Of a stretch of DNA of 64,000 nucleotides, positions 25,217 through 33,548 are shown piece after piece. Positions within the stretch are counted from its first letter, which is position 1; each line of letters starts with the position of its first letter. The stretch is from positions 12,411 to 76,410 of the forward strand of contig NZ_APNM01000017.1 in the NCBI RefSeq assembly GCF_040361335.1, written 5' to 3'. The notes under the pieces are model-generated. The model searched no databases. It saw only the letters and a list, made by a program, of their open reading frames with translations, and was not told where the DNA came from. The position numbers and the translations under genes are program-made. The stretch is from APNM01 sp040361335 (GTDB lineage Bacteria; Pseudomonadota; Gammaproteobacteria; Nevskiales; Salinisphaeraceae).

Positions 25217-27691
25217 TCAATGCGCCGGCGCCGTCGCTTCCCCGCCCTGTCCGGGCTGTTGCTCGCGGTGCTCCTGTCGGAACGCCGAGAGATCCACGTT
25301 CTCGCCCACCATCAGGTCGTCGCGCGTGACGAACCTCGGCTTGATGAACCACACCAGAAGCGGCAGCACGATCAGTGCGAGCACCATGTTGATCAGCATG
25401 ATGGCGGCGAGCAGCAGCCCCATGTCGGCCGTGAACTTGAGATCCGACAGGAAATACCAGGGCAGGATGCCCACCAGCATGATCGCCGCGGTGAACATGA
25501 TGGCCTTGCCGGTGGTGACCATCGCCGTCTCCAGGGCCTTGCCCCAGTCGTGCTCCTGGGCGGTGTATTCCTCGACGATCCGGGAGAGCAGATAGAAGCC
25601 GTAGTCGATGCCCACGCCCACGCCGAGCACCGCGACCATCACCGAGTTGATGTCCAGGCCGATGCCCAGCAGGTGCATGGTCGCGGTCAGGTAGAAGTTG
25701 GCCAGGGCCACCGGCACCAGCACGATCAGCGCCGCCACCGGCGAGCGGTAGGCATAGGTCGCGATCACGAAGATCGCCCCCGCGAGCAGCACCAGGATGA
25801 ACCAGTGGTAACGCTCGACCACCGAGTTCATGGCCTCCTGCAGGGCGATGGTCCCCGAGGCCAGCCGCACCGTGAACGCCTCGTGCTCCACGCCGACCTT
25901 GTCCACGGCATTGCGGGCCGCGGCCAGGGCGCCGTCGACGGTCTCCTGCTTGTTGTCGCGATAGAACAGCGACACCGTCGCGTCCTGGAACTTGAAGTCC
26001 GCGACCTGTGAGAAGTTGACGGGATTCTGGCCAAAGCTGATGGCCATGGCCGCCGCGGTAACCGCGCGGTCTATCGGATCCAGGGGCAGCCACTTCGGGT
26101 GCCCGCCCGAGTACAGGCGGTTGCCCTGCTCCATGAAATCCGCGAACGAACGGGTGGCGCGGGCGGGGATCGCGTGCTCGCCCTCCCCCTTTTCCGCCAT
26201 GCGCTGTATTTCCCTCATGACGCGGTACGCCTCGGCGGAGCGCGCCGTGCGGGCGGCGCTGTCGTCGTCCTTGGAATCGAGGACGATCTCCAGGCTGTTC
26301 ACGCCGGGGAAATGGTTGTTCACGGTACGCACGCCCGTGTTGAACTCCGAGTCCTTCCACAACAGGTTGCTGCCCTCGACCGGATTGCCGATCCGGATCT
26401 GCAGGGCCGTGTAGATGGCGGCGACCGACACCACGACCACCACCACCCCGGTCAGGCGCGCGGCATTGCCGTGGACCAGGACACTCATGCGCTCCAGGAG
26501 GTTGCGCTGGAACCGGTGGATGCCCTTCTCGGCCCCGTCGCCCACGATCGACTCGATGTTGGGCGGCGTCGGTAGATAGGACAGCAGGATAGAGATCAGC
26601 ACGACGCCCATCGGTGCCAGGGACAGCGCCCAGAAGCCGGCGAACAGGGCGAAACGCTCCATCGCGGGGATCGGCGCCAGACCGATGAACAGAATGCCGA
26701 GCGCGTCCGTGATGATGCCGAGGACGCTGGGCGCCATCATCACGCCCATGGTGATCTCGGCGGCCTTCACCTTGTCCGGCACCTCCTCGAGGATCTCGTA
26801 GAAGCGCTCGGTGAACTGCACACAGTGGGAGAAGGAGCGCGCCACCAGCAGCAGCGGTACCACCATCAACAGCGGCTCGATCACCGAGCTTATCCATCCG
26901 ACCAGTCCGAAGCCCCAGATCGCCGCCACGGTGCTGACCACCACCGGCACGGTGACGCCGGTGACGTTGCGCATGTAGCCGATCAGCGCCAGCAGCAGCA
27001 GCAGCAGGGTGACGCCGAAGATCGCGTAGGTCTGGCCCTGGAGCTTGTACACCCAGCCGGTGAGCACCGGTTGTCCCACCAGGTGGATCTCGTGGTTCGC
27101 GTCCTCGGCCTGCGCCGCCAGTTTGCGGACCTCCTCGAACACCACGTCGTACTCCAGCAGATGCTCGTGGAAGGCGGCGTTGATCAGAGTGGCCGTATCG
27201 TCCTCGGACACCAGGTACTTGCGTGCGGCCGGGGACCGGTCCACGCGCTGGTGGAAACTCGCCAGCGTCTCGGGATCCGTGGGCACGCTGTCCCCCATCA
27301 GGGGACGCATATTGATGCCCTGGGGCGTGGCCTCGGCGTAGCGCGCCTTCTCCGTGGTGATGGAGATGATCGCGTCATGATTGACGCCGGGCACGAGGTC
27401 GATATCGCGCGTCAGATCCCAGACCTTCTGCAACGTTTCCTCGTTGTAGATCGTCTCGCCGTCGGTGCGCTTGACCATGACGGTAACGGTCAGTGGGTCC
27501 CCGAACCCGGGGTGGTCCTTGAAGGTCTGGACGAAGGGATCGTCGGCCGGCAGCAGGTCCGAGAACACCGTGCGGATCTCGACCCAGGGGAGCCCTGCGG
27601 CGAAGCCTGCCGTGATCAGGATGAACATCAGGCCCACCAGACCGCGATGGGCCATGATCCAGCGAGCCAGGCGAAACCGTTTACTGTCCAT
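25217..27691 (-). CDS. RND/MMPL superfamily transporter
   Basis: 824 residues with the RND/MMPL layout: one N-terminal membrane helix, a large periplasmic loop (~40-220), five helices, a central cytoplasmic segment with a long second periplasmic loop (~430-620), and a closing set of helices containing GLDINSVMVAVLGVGVGIDYGFYLLSRI, where the Asp residues of the proton relay sit. It belongs to the hydrophobe/lipid exporter branch rather than the multidrug AcrB branch. It is second in the minus-strand operon after the short LuxR gene (47 bases) and would energise movement of a lipid-like substrate between the inner membrane and the DUF1329 carriers. Confidence 0.9.
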   Translation of the reverse strand: MDSKRFRLARWIMAHRGLVGLMFILITAGFAAGLPWVEIRTVFSDLLPADDPFVQTFKDHPGFGDPLTVTVMVKRTDGETIYNEETLQKVWDLTRDIDLVPGVNHDAIISITTEKARYAEATPQGINMRPLMGDSVPTDPETLASFHQRVDRSPAARKYLVSEDDTATLINAAFHEHLLEYDVVFEEVRKLAAQAEDANHEIHLVGQPVLTGWVYKLQGQTYAIFGVTLLLLLLALIGYMRNVTGVTVPVVVSTVAAIWGFGLVGWISSVIEPLLMVVPLLLVARSFSHCVQFTERFYEILEEVPDKVKAAEITMGVMMAPSVLGIITDALGILFIGLAPIPAMERFALFAGFWALSLAPMGVVLISILLSYLPTPPNIESIVGDGAEKGIHRFQRNLLERMSVLVHGNAARLTGVVVVVVSVAAIYTALQIRIGNPVEGSNLLWKDSEFNTGVRTVNNHFPGVNSLEIVLDSKDDDSAARTARSAEAYRVMREIQRMAEKGEGEHAIPARATRSFADFMEQGNRLYSGGHPKWLPLDPIDRAVTAAAMAISFGQNPVNFSQVADFKFQDATVSLFYRDNKQETVDGALAAARNAVDKVGVEHEAFTVRLASGTIALQEAMNSVVERYHWFILVLLAGAIFVIATYAYRSPVAALIVLVPVALANFYLTATMHLLGIGLDINSVMVAVLGVGVGIDYGFYLLSRIVEEYTAQEHDWGKALETAMVTTGKAIMFTAAIMLVGILPWYFLSDLKFTADMGLLLAAIMLINMVLALIVLPLLVWFIKPRFVTRDDLMVGENVDLSAFRQEHREQQPGQGGEATAPAH

Positions 27692-27738
27692 TGATCCCTC
27701 TGCTTGCTCTGTTATTCATAGGATTGCCGCGGCAACGC

Positions 27739-28224
27739 TCAGAGCGCCCCGCGGGCGCGCGCCGCGGTGACCGCGGCGCAACGGTTGGAGACTCCAAGGC
27801 GGCGGAAGGCCTGCTTGAGGTGCCACTTGACCGTGTCTTCCGAGACCCCCATCCGGCGTCCGATGCGGGCGTTGGAGGCACCCCCCGCGACATGCCGGAG
27901 GACCTCCCGCTGGGAAGCGGTCAACTCGGGGCCGTCGGACGCCATGACGTACGAACCGCCCCACCGACCGCCGCCTCCCACGCCGGCATCCCGGGCGAGA
28001 CACTCGGAGAGTTCCAGGAAAGAACAGCCCGCCAACTGGTCGAGACACCGCAGGGCTCCCTCCTCGTCCTGTTCGCGATAGCGCAGGACGGCCTCGATCA
28101 GGGTGAGGCGGGCGGCGTAACGGTCCATCGCGGGGCGACGCCCCCCTCGGGCGTCGGTACCCGACACCCTGTCATGCCGGATCAGCTGCCGGGCATCGGT
28201 TTCGACTGTGCCGACGGCACTCAT
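27739..28224 (-). CDS. Short LuxR-type helix-turn-helix regulator
   Basis: 161 residues from MSAVGTVETD, chosen for CGGAGGGG nine bases upstream. The C-terminal ~65 residues are a LuxR HTH (LTASQREVLRHVAGGASNARIGRRMGVSEDTVKWHLKQAFRRLGV). The N-terminal half (~1-90) is helical with no response-regulator phosphoacceptor pattern or recognised ligand domain. Its HTH resembles those of the two LAL proteins, as if it were a truncated LAL. It heads the RND/DUF1329/YCF48/DUF1302 operon, and a regulon motif lies ~180 bases upstream. It probably tunes that operon. Confidence 0.82.
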   Translation of the reverse strand: MSAVGTVETDARQLIRHDRVSGTDARGGRRPAMDRYAARLTLIEAVLRYREQDEEGALRCLDQLAGCSFLELSECLARDAGVGGGGRWGGSYVMASDGPELTASQREVLRHVAGGASNARIGRRMGVSEDTVKWHLKQAFRRLGVSNRCAAVTAARARGAL

Positions 28225-28406
28225 GAATCCATCCCCTCCGTTCGGCGCCACGCGCCTGATTCTTTATGTCCGGATGGTCCGTCCCCGGCCCCAAAACCGG
28301 GCCGACGGAACCTGCCTTGCTGTTTTTTTCCGATGCGTGAGAGGCGATTTCCTACGCCGCTCACGGAACATTTCCTTCACTTCAACAGCCGCCGGCAGGG
28401 GGCACA

Positions 28407-28424
28407 CCTATCGAAAGGAGTGTT
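28407..28424 (-). promoter_or_regulatory. Regulon motif copy 3 (upstream of luxR-RND operon)
   Basis: In the sense of the downstream gene it reads AACACTCCTTTCGATAGG, with the CTTTCGNNAGG core intact and a weaker left arm. It is about 180 bases upstream of the short luxR start codon. Confidence 0.6.
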
Positions 28425-28484
28425 CTGCCGGCTGCGTGGGCCTCACGAAAGACAGGGCACGGCTCGGGCGGAGGCGGCCCCGTA

Positions 28485-28522
28485 CAAAAAAACCGGCGGT
28501 CGCGGGGAGGGTGACCGCCGGT
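28485..28522 (-). terminator. Intrinsic terminator of the rubredoxin gene
   Basis: ACCGGCGGTC and GACCGCCGGT form a perfect 10-bp stem with an 11-nt loop. On the minus strand the stem is followed by a run of T (the A-run at 28486-28492). It lies ~65 bases after the rubredoxin stop. Confidence 0.85.
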
Positions 28523-28587
28523 AACGGGGGAGGAAAGACGCGCACGGACGGCGGCCGCCATGCCCGGGCCGGTCCCACCGGCGCGGG

Positions 28588-28809
28588 TCACGAACCGCCG
28601 TGCGCACCGGATTGCGACACTGCCTGCGACCCGGCTCCCGCCTGCTCCACGAGTTCGAAGTCGGCCTTGTCGCGAACCGCGCAATCGGGACAGAACCAAT
28701 CCTCCGGTACCGCGCTCCACGGCGTGCCGGGCTCGAACCCCTCATCCTCGTCCCCCAAGGCCTCGTCATACGTGTAACCGCACGCGGGACAGCGGTATCG
28801 GCATGTCAT
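28588..28809 (-). CDS. Rubredoxin (candidate electron donor to AlkB)
   Basis: 73 residues. The four iron ligands are Cys7 and Cys10 in CPACG and Cys40 and Cys43 in CPDC, with the usual YTYDEALGD, GTPWSAVPEDWFCPDC and KADFELVE segments. It is a single-iron electron carrier that in alkane-using bacteria passes electrons from rubredoxin reductase to AlkB. The ATG follows GGAGG at six bases; the tail after residue 56 is longer than usual. No rubredoxin reductase gene is in the window. It is divergent from the second LAL regulator, with a regulon motif ~245 bases upstream. Confidence 0.93.
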   Translation of the reverse strand: MTCRYRCPACGYTYDEALGDEDEGFEPGTPWSAVPEDWFCPDCAVRDKADFELVEQAGAGSQAVSQSGAHGGS

Positions 28810-29311
28810 GTAATCCTCCGTTGCTACCTGCTCGTTTCGACGGCGCGGCGGGCGGGGGTCAGGCATGCCGCCCTGCGAGGCGGATTCGCGATGCGCGCGT
28901 CGCATGCCGCGAATCCATGCCGGGCGAGCGCCGCAGGCAACGGATCGCTCGGCGTCCCCCGATGGTCTCTCGATCACCCGCCAGTCCCGCCGGTCGGCTG
29001 CGCGACCCCGCCCCGACCTGTAGGCAATATCTGAAATCAACAGGGGGTTTCTCGCACCTTCCTAAAGGAAGGGTTTTCATGAGCGTCATGAGAGTTACCC
29101 TGGCCCGCGCCGCTGGAATCGGCGTTCCCGATCCGAGGGAACGGCGCCGGAGACGCCCATGACGGGCCAATTACTGTAAGTATTGGCTTACGCGAGAAAC
29201 GCGGAGTAGACTCGAACGAATGGGAGGGGAACACCCTGCGACCGGCCGGAGCCGATGCCGCCGATCGGTACGCAAGGCACCGGACGGCCCCGTCGAGGGT
29301 CCATAACAACG
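28810..29311. other. Divergent control region between rubredoxin and LAL regulator 2
   Basis: 502 bases without a supported gene. It carries the regulon motif at 29057-29076, oriented to rubredoxin. The stretch 29171-29215 is the most AT-rich part and may hold the LAL 2 promoter. No RNA gene is recognised. Confidence 0.45.
29057..29076 (-). promoter_or_regulatory. Regulon motif copy 4 (rubredoxin/LAL 2 divergent region)
   Basis: In the rubredoxin sense it reads AAACCCTTCCTTTAGGAAGG. Here the core is CTTTAG rather than CTTTCG, and the site is nearly palindromic (CCTTCC/GGAAGG). It lies ~245 bases upstream of rubredoxin and ~235 bases upstream of LAL 2. Confidence 0.6.
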
Positions 29312-32023
29312 ATGATAGCCACTCTTTCCAAGCAACAGCCGCAGGGCGGCACAGGCGGCGACTGGGACATCCCGCGCTCGCGTCTCTGCCTGCCGCCGGC
29401 ACTCTGGAGCCAGCCCCGGCCGGTGGTCACCGTCACCGCTCCGCCGGGCTACGGCAAATCGACCCTGCTGTCGCAATGGCACGAACAGGCCCGCAGAGAG
29501 CGCCACCCCATTATTGCGCTGACGGCCAACCAGGACGACCACGAGGGGGACAAGCTGGTCATCGATCTCGCGGAGGCCGTGGCCGCGCGGGACAAGAAGA
29601 GCAGCGAGTCGCTGCTGGACACCTACGGCCAGGAAGGCAAGCTCGCCCTGATCCGGGCATTGCTGGCGGATCTCGGCGCCAACGATCCCCGGGCCGCCCT
29701 GTTCGTCGACGACGTCCACGAATTCCTGGGCACACCCGCGGAGAGCGTGCTGCGGCTGCTGCTGCGCTATCAGCCCGAGCGTCTGATGCTGGTGTTCAGC
29801 GGCCGCGCCGTGCCCAAGGCGGCGGCGAGTCAACCGCGCCTGGAGGGGCGACTGTACGAATTCGGAACCGAGGACCTGGCCCTCAACGAAGAAGAGATCA
29901 AGGAACTGCTCGGCCAGCACAGCATCGCCCCGCGCGACAAGCTGATCGAACAGGTCCGGGAACGCACCCAGGGCTGGCCCGCCGTGGTGCGCCTGATCGG
30001 CCTGACCCTGCAGGACGACGAACGATCCCAGGACGACTTCGTCCAGGGACTCAGCGAGGGGCCGCAGGCGCTGACCGAGTACCTGAACGAAACCCTGCTC
30101 TCGCAGCAGCCGCCGCATCTCTACCATTTCCTGCTCCAGACATCCCTGCTGCGGCGTTTCACCGTGCCGGCGGCGGCCGCCATCACCGGCATCGACGAGG
30201 CCGGGCACCTTCTCAACGAGTTGGTGCACCGCGCCTTCCCCCTGATACGCGGCGGCGGCGCCGAGCCCACCTATGCGATCCACCCCCTGGTGCGCGAATT
30301 CCTGCTCGCGCGGCTCAAGCGCGACCCGTCGACCCTCGCCGCCGCCTGCGAGCGTGCCTGCGACTGGCTGCTCCGGCACGACCAGATCGAGATCGCGATC
30401 GAAGTGTGCCTGGACGCCAACGACCTGGACTGCGCGGCCACCCTGATCAACGAGCACGCCAGCCAGATCGTGCAGAAATGCGGGCGCCACACGATCTATC
30501 TCTACTGGATCAACAAGCTGCCCAAGGCGGTGCTCGCCGAACGCCCGGAAATCCGCCTGAAACAGGCCTGGTCCCTCGATTTCGTGCGCCGGCACGAGGA
30601 AGCGGAAGCCATCCGCGGCAGCCTGGAGCAACAGTACCTGCAGGAGCCACAGGGCGGCGACCGCCACGACACGTTCCCGGCCGAACTCGAACAGGCCATC
30701 GAGCTGCAGCGCTGCGTGGAGGCCGGACTGCGCGACCAGGCCCTGGTGAGCACCTCGCGCACCCGGCGCTGGCTGTCCCGCTGGCCGGACGCCCATCCCT
30801 TCGACCGGGCCACGGCGCATACCGTGCTCGCCTTCTGCGTGAAGGCCCTGAGCGATTTCGTCGAGGGGCTCGAACACGCCCGCACCGCCCAGTCCCTGTC
30901 CCGGGAATGCGATGCCCCCTATCCCCTGGCCTGGGCGAGCATGCTGGCCGTGTCCAACCTGATCAAACAGGGCCACTATCGCCAGGCACTCTACGAATGC
31001 CAGGAACGGCTCCCGGAGCTGGAATCCTATCTCGGCAGCCACTCGCCGGCCGTGATGATGCTGCACGCGATGCAGGCCGGCCTGCTCTACGAGTTCAACC
31101 GTCTTTCCGAGGCCAGCGACGCCCTGGGCCGCGGCCTCACCATCCTGGTGGAGCAAAGCTCGGCGGACCCGATCATCATCGGCTACGTCACCCTGGCGCG
31201 CCTGCAGAACGCCCAGGACCAGCACCTGGAGGCCCTGGACACGCTCGCCGAGGGCGAGGCCCTCGGCCGCGCCCAGGGCCTGCCCCGCCTGGCGATCACG
31301 CTCGGCGCCGAACGCCTCGTGATGCTCCTGCGCCACGGCGAGATCTCGCAGGTCGAGAACCTGTGGGAGGAGTTGCAGCAGTTCTTCTCGAGCAACACGC
31401 CCTTCGGCAAGACGCTCGAGGACAAGGCCAACCGTATCCAGGCGCGCCTCGCGCTGCTGCGGCACCACTATTCCGAGGCCTGCGAACTGCTCGCGCCGGC
31501 GCTGCGCCACGCCAAGCGGACCGGTCAGAAACGCAAGCGGGTCGAGCTGCTCCTGATCCAGGCACTCGCGCTGCACGCCAGCGGCGACGACCGCAAGGCG
31601 TTCAGCGTGTTCGGGGACATCGTCGACCTGGCGATGCCGGAAGGCTACATCCGCGTGTTCGTCGACGAGGGCGAGGCCATGCGCCGGCTACTGGCGGCCT
31701 ACCGCGGCGCTCCCGCCAACGCCAACCCCAGCCCGCCCACGGCGACATTCCTGGATCAACTGGGCCAGGCCCTGGGGATGGAACGGGACGACGGCACGGC
31801 CAATCCCACGGAGGAGTGCCTGATCGAGCCGCTGACCTCGCGCGAACTCCAGATCCTGTCGAAACTGCAATCGGGCCTGTCCAACCGCGAACTCTCGGAC
31901 ACGCTGTTCATCACCGAGGGCACGCTCAAATGGCATCTGCAGAACATCTACGGGAAGCTGGGCGTGAGCAACCGGCTGGCGGCCGTCGCGAAGGCCCAGG
32001 AACTGGCGTTGTTCACCCCCTGA
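29312..32023 (+). CDS. LAL (MalT/AlkS-type) LuxR-family regulator 2, candidate AlkS equivalent
   Basis: 903 residues from the ATG at MIATLSKQQPQ; an in-frame start 57 bases earlier is possible, and neither has a strong Shine-Dalgarno. Walker A is APPGYGKST (~43-51), Walker B-like AALFVDDVHEFL, then winged-helix, long TPR-like region and LuxR HTH (EPLTSRELQILSKLQSGLSNRELSDTLFITEGTLKWHLQNIYGKL). Same length and design as LAL 1, with clear similarity throughout. Its position between rubredoxin and alkB is the position expected of AlkS, the activator of alkane genes in Pseudomonas. It probably senses the AlkB substrate or product; this is inference from neighbours. Confidence 0.92.
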   Translation: MIATLSKQQPQGGTGGDWDIPRSRLCLPPALWSQPRPVVTVTAPPGYGKSTLLSQWHEQARRERHPIIALTANQDDHEGDKLVIDLAEAVAARDKKSSESLLDTYGQEGKLALIRALLADLGANDPRAALFVDDVHEFLGTPAESVLRLLLRYQPERLMLVFSGRAVPKAAASQPRLEGRLYEFGTEDLALNEEEIKELLGQHSIAPRDKLIEQVRERTQGWPAVVRLIGLTLQDDERSQDDFVQGLSEGPQALTEYLNETLLSQQPPHLYHFLLQTSLLRRFTVPAAAAITGIDEAGHLLNELVHRAFPLIRGGGAEPTYAIHPLVREFLLARLKRDPSTLAAACERACDWLLRHDQIEIAIEVCLDANDLDCAATLINEHASQIVQKCGRHTIYLYWINKLPKAVLAERPEIRLKQAWSLDFVRRHEEAEAIRGSLEQQYLQEPQGGDRHDTFPAELEQAIELQRCVEAGLRDQALVSTSRTRRWLSRWPDAHPFDRATAHTVLAFCVKALSDFVEGLEHARTAQSLSRECDAPYPLAWASMLAVSNLIKQGHYRQALYECQERLPELESYLGSHSPAVMMLHAMQAGLLYEFNRLSEASDALGRGLTILVEQSSADPIIIGYVTLARLQNAQDQHLEALDTLAEGEALGRAQGLPRLAITLGAERLVMLLRHGEISQVENLWEELQQFFSSNTPFGKTLEDKANRIQARLALLRHHYSEACELLAPALRHAKRTGQKRKRVELLLIQALALHASGDDRKAFSVFGDIVDLAMPEGYIRVFVDEGEAMRRLLAAYRGAPANANPSPPTATFLDQLGQALGMERDDGTANPTEECLIEPLTSRELQILSKLQSGLSNRELSDTLFITEGTLKWHLQNIYGKLGVSNRLAAVAKAQELALFTP

Positions 32024-32033
32024 CCGGCAGCCG

Positions 32034-32065
32034 GCCGGGCGGGCGGCACGCGCCGTCCGCCCGGC
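32034..32065. terminator. Long GC hairpin between convergent LAL 2 and alkB
   Basis: A 14-bp stem (one G-T pair) with a 4-nt ACGC loop lies between the LAL 2 stop and the alkB stop. There is no T-run on either side, but the position suggests a bidirectional terminator. Confidence 0.5.
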
Positions 32066-32072
32066 TCGCGGC

Positions 32073-33251
32073 TCAGGCCGCCTGCCCGGCGTGCCGGCGC
32101 AGGATCCGGTCCCGCTTGGCGGGATCGAGATTCACCTTGGTCACGTCGCCGTCGTAGAGCGCCAGCACCCGGCGATCCATCACCGCCCGCCACAGCGGCG
32201 GGATCAGGGCCAACGCATACATGCCCGGGTAGCCCGACGGCAGCGTGGGCACGTCGTCGAAGCTGCGCAGTGACTGATAGCGCCGGGTGGGCCAGGCATG
32301 GTGGTCCGAGTGCCGCTGCAGGTGGAACAGGATCAGGTTCGACATGATGTGGTTGCTGTTCCAGGAGTGGTGGGGCTTGCAGCGCTCGTAGCGGCCGCTG
32401 TCCTCTTTCTGCCGCAGCAGGCCGTAGTGCTCGATGTAGTTCGCGCTGGTCAGGAACCAGTAGCCCATCGCCATCGCGATCAGCAGATAGGGCACGATCA
32501 CGACGCCGAAATACGCGACCAGGGCGGCGTAGAGCACGACGGTGATCAGCAGGGGCTGCAGGAAATCGTTGTCCGGCGTCCACGGCCCCTTGCCCTTGCG
32601 CGCGAGACGCGTCTTCTCCGTATTCCAGGCACGCCGGAAGGCGCCCGGTATCTCGCGCAGGGCGAACCGGTAGATGCTCTCGCCGAAACGCGCCGAGGCG
32701 GGATCCTCGGGCGTGGCGACATCCTTGTGATGCCCCTTGTTGTGCTCGGTGTGGAAGTGGCCGTAGCCCACCACCGCCAGGCATATCTTGGACAGCGTCT
32801 TCTCCAGGTCGGTCTTCTTGTGCCCGAGTTCGTGGCCGGTGTTGATGGCCAGCCCGTTGATGATGCCGACGGACAGGGCGACGCCCAGGTAACCGAGCCA
32901 GCTCAGCCCCAGGTTGGCGACCGCCCAGGCACCGACGACCAGCGCCACATAGTGCAGCGGGACGGTCACATAGGTCAGATACCGGTAATAGCGCTCCCGC
33001 TCCAGCTTCTCGATCGCCTCGGGCGGCGGATTGTTGGGATCGGAGCCGAGCGCCCAGTCCATCGCCGGCAACACGAAATACCAGATGGCGACGGTGGACC
33101 ACACCAGCCACTCCAGGCCGGTGACATAGGCCATGTAGATACTGATCGCCGGAACCATCACCCAGACCGGCGACAGCAGCCAGAAATAGCGCTTTCTGTC
33201 CTTGTACTGGATATTGTCTCCACTGCCTTTGACGGTGACGGCGTCACTCAT
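32073..33251 (-). CDS. alkB: Alkane 1-monooxygenase (integral-membrane di-iron hydroxylase)
   Basis: 392 residues with six hydrophobic helices and all AlkB signatures: HELGH (140-144), HTEHNKGHH (167-175), the diagnostic NYIEHYG (271-277) and LQRHSDHHA (311-319). It would hydroxylate terminal methyl groups of medium-chain alkanes or similar hydrophobic substrates at the inner membrane, taking electrons from rubredoxin. It is monocistronic on the minus strand, convergent with LAL 2 and divergent from the OYE gene. A regulon motif lies ~112 bases upstream. Chain-length preference cannot be read here. The family assignment is secure. Confidence 0.97.
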   Translation of the reverse strand: MSDAVTVKGSGDNIQYKDRKRYFWLLSPVWVMVPAISIYMAYVTGLEWLVWSTVAIWYFVLPAMDWALGSDPNNPPPEAIEKLERERYYRYLTYVTVPLHYVALVVGAWAVANLGLSWLGYLGVALSVGIINGLAINTGHELGHKKTDLEKTLSKICLAVVGYGHFHTEHNKGHHKDVATPEDPASARFGESIYRFALREIPGAFRRAWNTEKTRLARKGKGPWTPDNDFLQPLLITVVLYAALVAYFGVVIVPYLLIAMAMGYWFLTSANYIEHYGLLRQKEDSGRYERCKPHHSWNSNHIMSNLILFHLQRHSDHHAWPTRRYQSLRSFDDVPTLPSGYPGMYALALIPPLWRAVMDRRVLALYDGDVTKVNLDPAKRDRILRRHAGQAA

Positions 33252-33365
33252 GGCTCACCTCTCAAGAAACGCATTCGGGTTGTATCGCAACCGGCATGCA
33301 TGCCGCGACGGATCGCGGCCATGCCTTCGGTGATCACATCATTGCGGCTCCGGCGCCCCCGGACA

Positions 33366-33385
33366 CCTCTCGAAAGAAAGGTTTT
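33366..33385 (-). promoter_or_regulatory. Regulon motif copy 5 (alkB promoter region)
   Basis: In the alkB sense it reads AAAACCTTTCTTTCGAGAGG, a full match to the shared motif, ending ~114 bases before the alkB ATG. It mirrors copy 6 only 36 bases away, which faces the divergent OYE gene. Confidence 0.72.
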
Positions 33386-33421
33386 CGCCCCGTCGCCGCC
33401 GCACCGAGCCTCCCCGCCCCG

Positions 33422-33441
33422 AAAACCTCACTTTCGGAAGG
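33422..33441 (+). promoter_or_regulatory. Regulon motif copy 6 (OYE promoter region)
   Basis: AAAACCTCACTTTCGGAAGG is a full match reading toward the OYE gene, ending 107 bases before its ATG. Confidence 0.72.
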
Positions 33442-33548
33442 TGTACGCGGGCCGCCGCGCTGGTGATATGGCCTGAAACGAGAAACCAGGAAGGCGCCAT
33501 GCGCACCGCATTGCGTCGATGCAATCGATTTCGACCCGGAGACTGTCA

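Larger units (their letters stand above)
28225..28587. other. Intergenic region upstream of the short luxR operon
   Basis: 363 bases without a supported gene. It contains a regulon motif copy at 28407-28424 and the rubredoxin terminator at 28485-28522. A promoter for the luxR-RND operon should lie between the motif and 28225; I cannot pick one with confidence. Confidence 0.5.

Noticed and set aside
29171..31576. 801-codon minus-strand open frame opposite LAL 2
   Set aside because: It mirrors LAL 2 codons and has no domain, signal or ribosome-binding site.
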